The position numbers and the translations under genes were made by a program. Below are positions 1 to 3,197 of a stretch of DNA of 5,747 nt, piece after piece. The stretch spans positions 1 to 5,747 of the forward strand of contig DATAOV010000067.1 of NCBI GenBank assembly GCA_036265535.1. The letters are read 5' to 3'. Each line of letters begins with the position of its first letter. Position 1 is the stretch's first letter. This DNA comes from AC-32 sp036265535. Lineage in GTDB: Bacteria > Actinomycetota > Thermoleophilia > Gaiellales > Gaiellaceae. The notes under the pieces are model-generated. The model was not told where the DNA came from. It worked only from the letters and a program-made list of their open reading frames with translations, and did not search any database.

Positions 1-1
1 A

Positions 2-490
2 GGTGTCATCCCTCTGCGGAACATCAACGAGGCCACACCGGAGGATTGGGACGAGGTCATGGCCGTGGATGGCCGCGGGATGTTCCTCTGCTGCAAGTAC
101 GCGATCGAGGAAATGTTGAAGACCGGTGGCGGCTCGATCGTCTGCCTTTCCTCGATCTCGGGAGTTGCCGGCCAGAAGAGTCAGTCGACCTACGGACCGG
201 CGAAGTTCGTCGCCTCCGGACTCACGAAGCACTTGGCCGTCGAGTTGGCCGACAGGGGTATCCGCGTCAACGCCGTCGCCCCGGGCACGATCAAGACGGA
301 GCGCGTGTTACGTCTGCCGCACGAGCCTGGCGGGAGCGAGTACATCGAGCAGATCGAGCGGTTGCATCCCATGGGTCGGCTTGGTGAGCCGCAGGAGGTT
401 GCTCAGGCGATTGCCTTTCTCGCGTCCGACCAAGCCTCGTTCATCACCGGCGCCATCTTGCCGGTCGACGGCGGCTACCTTGCACAGTGA
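2..490 (+). CDS. SDR family NAD(P)-dependent oxidoreductase, 5'-truncated by window edge
   Basis: The frame is open from the left edge (first full codon at base 2) to TGA at 488-490, giving 162 visible residues of a family usually about 250 long. The N-terminal Rossmann half with the TGxxxGxG dinucleotide motif and the NNAG motif lies outside the window. Visible are the catalytic Ser (visible residue 51), the YxxxK pair in 'YGPAK' (Tyr64, Lys68) with the classical S-x12-Y spacing, 'RVNAVAPGTIKTE' after beta-6, and the C-terminal 'ITGAILPVDGGY' signature. Asp sits where many SDRs have the tetrad Asn ('MAVDGRG' versus VNxxG); I believe this variant occurs in the family, so it does not imply inactivity. 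The enzyme should be a soluble oxidoreductase acting on a hydroxyl/keto substrate, which cannot be named (3-oxoacyl-ACP reductase and sugar or alcohol dehydrogenase are all possible). The ATG at 59 is internal and is not the real start. Confidence 0.93.
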   Translation, partial: GVIPLRNINEATPEDWDEVMAVDGRGMFLCCKYAIEEMLKTGGGSIVCLSSISGVAGQKSQSTYGPAKFVASGLTKHLAVELADRGIRVNAVAPGTIKTERVLRLPHEPGGSEYIEQIERLHPMGRLGEPQEVAQAIAFLASDQASFITGAILPVDGGYLAQ

Positions 491-572
491 CGGTCGAGCC
501 CTGGGCAGACAGGAGGCTCGTCTCGGATGAAGCGCTGGAGTTCTTTACCGCGTTAGGCTTCAATCCACGGCC
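487..572 (+). pseudogene. Possible 5' remnant of a gene coupled to the SDR, cut at the repeat
   Basis: A GTG at 487-489 overlaps the SDR stop (GTGA), the usual geometry of translational coupling. It opens a frame reading MTVEPWADRRLVSDEALEFF and a few residues more. At about 573 the frame enters the repeat that recurs at 1445. From there its translation is that of repeat and tRNA sequence ('FRRNTAE', 'EVAGSILP') and looks non-coding. I infer that a gene once followed the SDR and that its remainder was lost or displaced where the repeat was acquired. I recognise no family in the roughly 28 residues, and a chance frame cannot be excluded. Confidence 0.2.
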
Positions 573-680
573 GCGGCCGGAAACTGGCTCGGCGTCTGCA
601 TTCCGGCGGAATACGGCGGAACGCAAGTACCGAATCGAGGTGGCTCATAAGCCGGAGGTCGCGGGTTCAATCCTGCCCCG
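573..680 (+). repeat. 108-bp direct repeat, copy 1, ending in a decayed tRNA-Met 3' half
   Basis: This segment aligns by eye with 1445-1552 over its whole length at roughly 85% identity with two single-base indels. Conserved blocks are 'gcggccgg', 'aactggctcgg', the tandem 'cggcggaatacggcggaa' and the tRNA-like block 642-680. The tRNA block keeps the CAU anticodon loop (ctcataa), the variable region and a T-arm, but lacks one A in the T-loop (ttcaat instead of ttcaaat). It departs from tRNA sequence after 'ccccg', so the acceptor end is missing. Between the two blocks (about 622-631) the copies differ most. The right side of this copy is unrelated to the right side of copy 2. It is probably a recombination site or its relic, not a functional RNA gene. 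Confidence 0.85.
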
Positions 681-814
681 AGGAAACGTACATCTACATC
701 GTCGGGGCCCCCAGGGTCGACGACGTCGTACAGCTCAGCGAACGAGCCGGATTCGAACAGGATCACGTCGTTGAAGCACTCGCGATCGACGCGCCCACGA
801 GGCAGGGTCGATGA
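680..814 (+). pseudogene. C-terminal remnant of an unidentified protein abutting repeat copy 1
   Basis: Immediately after the tRNA-like block, one frame reads 44 codons to TGA at 812-814 with protein-like composition: EETYIYIVGAPRVDDVVQLS, then a helix-like stretch around 'ERAGFEQDHVVEAL', then a short tail. By hand count about 73% of third positions are G or C, consistent with coding in this genome. The frame stays open upstream to about 557, but there it translates the repeat and has no plausible start. I therefore read it as the tail of a gene whose front was lost at the repeat boundary. I do not recognise the family. A chance open frame in GC-rich DNA remains possible. Confidence 0.35.
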
Positions 815-850
815 TTCTGCGTCTCGCCGAGGTCACGAAACCCAGGTGGA

Positions 851-860
851 AAGAGGAAGG
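851..860 (+). promoter_or_regulatory. Purine-rich ribosome binding site for the nucleotidyltransferase
   Basis: The run 'aagaggaagg' lies 3 nt before the GTG at 864 and resembles a Shine-Dalgarno sequence. It is the main reason to prefer the GTG at 864 over the in-frame GTG at 915, which has no purine-rich tract upstream. Confidence 0.5.
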
Positions 861-863
861 TGA

Positions 864-1364
864 GTGTGCCTGTCGGCAGGCTCTTCTTCACGCGCCGATG
901 GTACGACTGCGTTCGTGAAGGCGGATGATCAGCTCAGCGCGCTGTCGCACCTCGACCAGCTATTCGGGCAACACGGCATCGAGTACTGGCTCTTCGGCGG
1001 TTGGGCAGTGGATTTCCACGCCGGCAAAGTGACGCGCCCGCACGACGATCTCGACCTCGCAGTCCGGTCACTCGACGGTGAGCGCGTTCGCGAGCTCCTC
1101 ACCGCCGCCGGTTGGCGCCACACACCGGAAGAGGGTTACAGCGTGTACGAGCTCGACGACGTTCGCCTCGAGGTCGCGTTTCTGGACCACGGCGAATGGC
1201 CTCCGAACTCGTTCGAGCACGACGTCGCCGAGGTGGCCGGGGTTCGTGCGCGTGTCGTCAGCCTGTCGTCGTTGAATGCCGACAAGGCGATGGTGCGTGA
1301 CGACGAGAGCGTGGCGGCGAAGGACCGCGCGGACTCCGTGACGCTCGGGCGGCTTCCCGGCTAG
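864..1364 (+). CDS. Small nucleotidyltransferase of aminoglycoside/lincosamide-resistance type
   Basis: The predicted 166-residue soluble protein would transfer a nucleotide from an NTP to a small acceptor. The fold signature is clear: 'YWLFGGWAVD' (residues 41-50) gives the GG motif, 'RPHDDLDLAV' (58-67) supplies the paired metal-binding acids Asp62 and Asp64, and 'RLEV' (101-104) supplies a candidate third carboxylate, Glu103. Near the C-terminus, 'ADKAMVRDD' and 'KDRADSVTL' match the Lys-rich end common in ANT(2'')/Lnu-like enzymes. The length fits such single-domain proteins. The start is GTG with a purine tract upstream; GTG at 915 (residue 18, leading to 'KADDQLSAL') is an alternative that removes a poorly conserved-looking leader. 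The gene stands alone between two repeat copies, so it looks like cargo. The substrate is unknown: drug inactivation is possible, but the fold also occurs in toxin-antitoxin and housekeeping enzymes. Confidence 0.8.
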   Translation: MCLSAGSSSRADGTTAFVKADDQLSALSHLDQLFGQHGIEYWLFGGWAVDFHAGKVTRPHDDLDLAVRSLDGERVRELLTAAGWRHTPEEGYSVYELDDVRLEVAFLDHGEWPPNSFEHDVAEVAGVRARVVSLSSLNADKAMVRDDESVAAKDRADSVTLGRLPG

Positions 1365-1426
1365 CGCTCCGCGACCTGCGGCTGTGCAAGCGCCTTGCAA
1401 GCATCGCTTCCGCTGGGATGTCACCG

Positions 1427-1494
1427 TGTTCCGCCGAAATGCACGCGGCCGGAACTGGCTCGGAGCCTGCATTTCGGCGGAATACGGCGGAACA
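1427..1494. repeat. Imperfect inverted repeat with tandem arm-like motifs beside the tRNA-derived site
   Basis: The 13-bp arms 1431-1443 (ccgccgaaatgca) and 1468-1480 are exact reverse complements. The outer tgtt/aaca (1427-1430, 1491-1494) also pair if the extra 10 bp 'aatacggcgg' (1481-1490) is looped out. The right arm holds two direct copies of 'cggcggaa' at a 10-bp period, and the left arm has one inverted copy. The 24-nt loop itself contains a small palindrome (ggctc-g-gagcc, 1458-1468). Only the right arm is present at copy 1 (about 598-623). The arrangement could be arm-type integrase binding sites, or a hairpin acting as a transcription terminator or a folded recombination site. Confidence 0.7.
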
Positions 1495-1552
1495 TGTGGA
1501 CACAATCGAGACGGCTCATAACCCGGAGGTCGCAGGTTCAAATCCTGCCCCG
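1445..1552 (+). repeat. 108-bp direct repeat, copy 2, ending in a tRNA-Met 3' half
   Basis: This is the partner of 573-680, about 872 bp downstream in the same orientation. It is the better-preserved copy in its tRNA part. Its left portion is also the right arm of the inverted repeat at 1427-1494. Its right end continues into acceptor-stem sequence and a terminator, which copy 1 lacks. Confidence 0.85.
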
Positions 1553-1557
1553 CTACT
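1513..1557 (+). other. tRNA-Met(CAU) 3'-half fragment, probable attachment-site core
   Basis: From 1513 the sequence reads as the 3' half of an initiator-like Met tRNA: anticodon loop ctCATaa, 3' anticodon stem cccgg, variable aggtc, T-stem/loop gcagg-ttcaaat-cctgc, then acceptor sequence ending 'gctac'. The 5' half (D arm and 5' acceptor strand) is absent: the upstream 70 bp is the repeat seen also at 573, and no complement of the acceptor strand is present. The acceptor run is about one C short and CCA is replaced by 'ctc', so this is not a functional tRNA. A fragment starting in the anticodon loop and ending at the tRNA 3' end is the classic crossover core of tyrosine-recombinase elements that integrate in tRNA genes. 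Which side is chromosome is inferred from the terminator that follows. Confidence 0.75.
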
Positions 1558-1558
1558 C

Positions 1559-1588
1559 AAAAAGGCCCTGAAGATAGGGCTTTTCTTT
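1559..1588 (+). terminator. Rho-independent terminator following the tRNA-Met fragment
   Basis: The stem aaaag(g)ccct / agggctttt, with one bulged G and a 6-nt loop (gaagat), is followed by a T-rich tail (ttttcttt). It begins within a few bases of the tRNA 3' end, where tRNA terminators normally sit. This suggests that the right-hand flank is the original downstream sequence of a tRNA-Met gene. Confidence 0.75.
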
Positions 1589-1617
1589 GCCGGTTGAGCG
1601 ACCCCGCAATCGCTTCT

Positions 1618-1657
1618 GCTCGCCAGAGAGAGCCCTCAAGGGCTCTCTCTGGCGAGC
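1618..1657. terminator. Perfect 19-bp inverted repeat, probable terminator hairpin
   Basis: Bases 1618-1636 and 1639-1657 are exact reverse complements separated by 2 nt (effectively an 18-bp stem with a tcaa loop). No T-tract follows on either strand. It lies 25 bp beyond the stop of the minus-strand propeller gene and after the tRNA-type terminator, between convergent transcription units. A bidirectional terminator lacking a U-tract, as described for actinobacteria, is the simplest reading. A target for a DNA-binding protein or a relic of a mobile element is also possible. Confidence 0.65.
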
Positions 1658-1682
1658 TTGCTGGCGATTCGTAGGGTGGCGT

Positions 1683-2663
1683 CTAGCCGGCCAGCGGGTG
1701 CGGCCCCCAGTCAGGCTGGCTGTCTCCGCGCGCATTGGTGACCTGGAAGAGGCCGCTTCCGTCGGCGTTCACGGTGTAGATGCTCGACGGCGTCCCCGGG
1801 CTCTTTGTGGCTCGGGTGAAGACGATCTTCGTTCCGTCGGGCGACCAGCCAGGATCCAGACAGCTGATCGACCTCGCGTCCGAGAACGCGCCGCCGCACG
1901 AAGGTGTGATTGGCACCTGGTGCAGCCCACTGCCGTCCGCGCTGACGATCCAGACCGCGAGGCGGTGGTCCGGGTCGGTGCGAGCGGCGAACACGATCTT
2001 GTCGCCACTCGGCGACCAGCTGCCGCCGAAGAAGGTTTGAACGATCAGGCCCGGCGGTGTGATCTGCCGCAGCCCACTGCCGTTGAGCTTGATCACGAAG
2101 AGCCCGACCGGCCCATTCTCATCGAGTCGGACAAAGACGAGGCGTTTTCCGTCCGGCGAGTAGTCACCGGGAATGTCGTCGCCGCCGGGGGGGCTGGAGG
2201 TGATCCGGGTCAGGCCGCCGCCGTCCGAGGCGCGGATCGAGTAGACGCCGTTGCGGCTCGGGTCGGTCACCCCGAAGCTCTCGCAGGCAAGTCGTTGCCC
2301 GTCCGGAGACCAGCTGAAGCCGCAGTGAGTCTCGAGCGTCGGGTCCGGCGGCGCGACCTCGCGGAAGCTGCCGGTGTCGGGGTTCACGAAATGGGCAGCC
2401 ATACCGTCGTCGCAGCAGAAGATCGCCACCTCACTGCCGTCAGGTGACCAGTGGGGCGTGTTCGAGGGGTGGGCGGAAAACAGCTGCTGCACATGGCTCC
2501 CGTCCGGGTTCACCGTGTAGGTGAAGGTGTCTCCCGCAGCAGGGTCGAATCGTGCAAACACGATTCGGCCGTTCGCGCCCGGCGATTTTGCCCCGGCCGG
2601 GATCGCGAATAGCGCCGCCAGCGCGAGACCGGCGAGCAAGCCGAGAACGATCAGCTTGCGCAT
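1683..2663 (-). CDS. Exported TolB-like PD40 beta-propeller protein
   Basis: The 326-residue protein starts with a signal peptide: 'MRK', a hydrophobic core at about 4-22, and likely cleavage after 'AGA' near residue 25. It has no lipobox Cys. The mature part is built from repeated PD40/WD40-like blades marked by WSPDG at 72-76 and 118-122, YSPDG at 168-172, WSPSG at 216-220 and WSPDG at 273-277, with a decayed sixth motif (DWGP) at about 318. Several blades end with 'VNPDGS', 'LNGSGL' or 'ADGSGL'. This matches the C-terminal propeller of TolB, but there is no TolB N-terminal domain and no tol/pal neighbour, so a role in a Tol-Pal system is unlikely. It is probably an extracytoplasmic scaffold or ligand-binding protein. 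Five Cys residues (83, 84, 114, 127, 256) plus Cys268 may form disulfides. The gene is monocistronic in this window and divergent from the regulator operon. Confidence 0.9.
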   Translation of the reverse strand: MRKLIVLGLLAGLALAALFAIPAGAKSPGANGRIVFARFDPAAGDTFTYTVNPDGSHVQQLFSAHPSNTPHWSPDGSEVAIFCCDDGMAAHFVNPDTGSFREVAPPDPTLETHCGFSWSPDGQRLACESFGVTDPSRNGVYSIRASDGGGLTRITSSPPGGDDIPGDYSPDGKRLVFVRLDENGPVGLFVIKLNGSGLRQITPPGLIVQTFFGGSWSPSGDKIVFAARTDPDHRLAVWIVSADGSGLHQVPITPSCGGAFSDARSISCLDPGWSPDGTKIVFTRATKSPGTPSSIYTVNADGSGLFQVTNARGDSQPDWGPHPLAG

Positions 2664-2668
2664 TGGAT

Positions 2669-2677
2669 TCTCCTTCC
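2669..2677 (-). promoter_or_regulatory. Strong ribosome binding site of the propeller gene
   Basis: On the minus strand the sequence is ggaaggaga, with the AGGAG core about 6 nt before the ATG at 2663-2661. It fixes the start directly ahead of the signal peptide. Confidence 0.8.
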
Positions 2678-2732
2678 GTCGATGCAGTGCATTCGCCGGC
2701 GGACGCTACGAATGGCGGGCGGCTCGCGAAAC

Positions 2733-2800
2733 GGGGCTGGCCACAGGCTTCGCTCCGTGCCTGCACGGAGATCGCCCAAGAACGACTGGGGCTAGCCACA
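2733..2800. promoter_or_regulatory. Candidate operator cluster in the divergent intergenic region
   Basis: A perfect 8-bp inverted repeat (ctccgtgc-ct-gcacggag, 2753-2770) is flanked by a 13-bp direct repeat: ggggctggccaca at 2733-2745 and ggggctagccaca at 2788-2800, with 12 of 13 matching. The cluster lies between the start of the propeller gene and the regulator-kinase operon. It could be a control region for either or both genes. No convincing -10/-35 elements could be assigned, so the regulatory role is inferred only from position and symmetry. Confidence 0.4.
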
Positions 2801-2835
2801 ATGCGCTCGCGCGCGGCCTCTGCGACGATCAAGGC

Positions 2836-3189
2836 GTGCGTCCGACCGTGCTGATCGTCGACGACCACGAAGCGTTCCGGGTGTCGGCGAGCGCGCTGCT
2901 CGAGGCGGAGGGGTTCGCGGTCCTCGGAGAAGCCGCCGACGGAGGGGCGGCGATCGTGGAGTGCGAGCGGTTACGCCCGGACGTCGTGCTGCTCGATATC
3001 CAGCTTCCCGACCTGGACGGCTTCACGGTGGCGGAGCGGCTGGCCGCAGCGCGCGAGCCTCCCGCCGTGGTCCTGATCTCCAGCCGGGAGGCCGAGGCGT
3101 ACGGGCCGCGCCTCGAGTCGGCGGCGGCACGGGGCTTCATTTCGAAACGGGAGCTCTCGGGCGCGGCGCTCGCCGCCGTGATCGGCTGA
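2836..3189 (+). CDS. Receiver-only response regulator (NarL-type receiver)
   Basis: From GTG at 2836 the product is 117 residues, the size of one REC domain. Key residues are present: Asp9 and Asp10 in 'LIVDDHEAF' (Mg binding), phosphoacceptor Asp54 in 'VVLLDIQLPDLDGF', Ser82 as the switch Ser/Thr in 'LISSREA', and Lys104 in 'GFISKRELS'. The protein stops after the last receiver helix, so there is no LuxR-type helix-turn-helix or other output domain. The frame stays open upstream to 2521, but that part lies antisense to the propeller gene. 'VRPTVLIVDD' is where receiver domains normally begin, which supports GTG 2836 even though only a weak, close 'aagg' precedes it. The gene is 6 nt upstream of the kinase gene, hence one operon. 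It presumably acts as a phosphate-controlled partner protein or phosphate sink and not as a DNA-binding regulator. Confidence 0.88.
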   Translation: MRPTVLIVDDHEAFRVSASALLEAEGFAVLGEAADGGAAIVECERLRPDVVLLDIQLPDLDGFTVAERLAAAREPPAVVLISSREAEAYGPRLESAAARGFISKRELSGAALAAVIG

Positions 3190-3197
3190 ACGCCGAT
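3181..3197 (+). promoter_or_regulatory. Small hairpin spanning the regulator stop and kinase start
   Basis: Bases 3181-3186 (atcggc) and 3192-3197 (gccgat) are perfect complements around a 5-nt loop that contains the TGA stop of the regulator gene. The first two bases of the kinase ATG (3196-3198) are in the stem, and no Shine-Dalgarno sequence precedes this ATG. This is compatible with the kinase being translated by coupling to the upstream gene. The 6-bp stem is short enough to be chance. Confidence 0.3.

Larger units (their letters stand above)
491..863. other. Gene-poor stretch between SDR and nucleotidyltransferase
   Basis: This 373-bp stretch contains no intact gene that I can support. 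In order it holds a possible truncated gene start (to about 572), the first copy of the 108-bp repeat ending in tRNA-Met-like sequence (573-680), a 44-codon open stretch that looks like the C-terminus of a lost protein (680-814), and about 50 bp of leader ahead of the nucleotidyltransferase. Short open frames on both strands translate repeat or tRNA sequence and are treated as spurious. No clear -10/-35 pair was seen. Confidence 0.6.

Noticed and set aside
560..766. Minus-strand open frame starting MILFESGSFAELYDVV
   Set aside because: Its second half is again antisense tRNA/repeat sequence ('LNPRPPAYEP'). The first half is antisense to the protein-like frame at 680-814 and has no visible ribosome binding site.
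811..918. Short 35-codon frame (MILRLAEVTK...) overlapping the stop of the 680-814 remnant by ATGA
   Set aside because: It runs into the nucleotidyltransferase gene in another frame, has no conserved look, and is too short to support.
1068..1541. Minus-strand open frame of 157 codons containing 'NLRPPGYEPS'
   Set aside because: It is the antisense translation of the tRNA-Met fragment, the repeat and the nucleotidyltransferase gene. The RPPGYEP string is a familiar artefact of reading a tRNA 3' half backwards.
573..1552. CRISPR array or transposon terminal repeats
   Set aside because: There are only two copies, both direct, far apart and tRNA-derived. There is no spacer periodicity, no terminal inverted repeats and no transposase.
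1490..1557. Complete tRNA-Met gene
   Set aside because: No 5' acceptor strand or D arm can be found upstream. The 5' side is repeat sequence shared with 573-680, and the acceptor end is imperfect.
1587..2447. Plus-strand open frame of 286 codons
   Set aside because: It lies opposite the PD40 propeller gene, which has a signal peptide, repeated WSPDG motifs and a strong ribosome binding site. The plus-strand translation has no recognisable domain and low-complexity Arg/Ala/Val composition.
2521..2835. Upstream extension of the response regulator frame
   Set aside because: It is in frame, but the first part is antisense to the propeller gene start and does not look like protein. Receiver domains start right at 'VRPTVLIVDD'.
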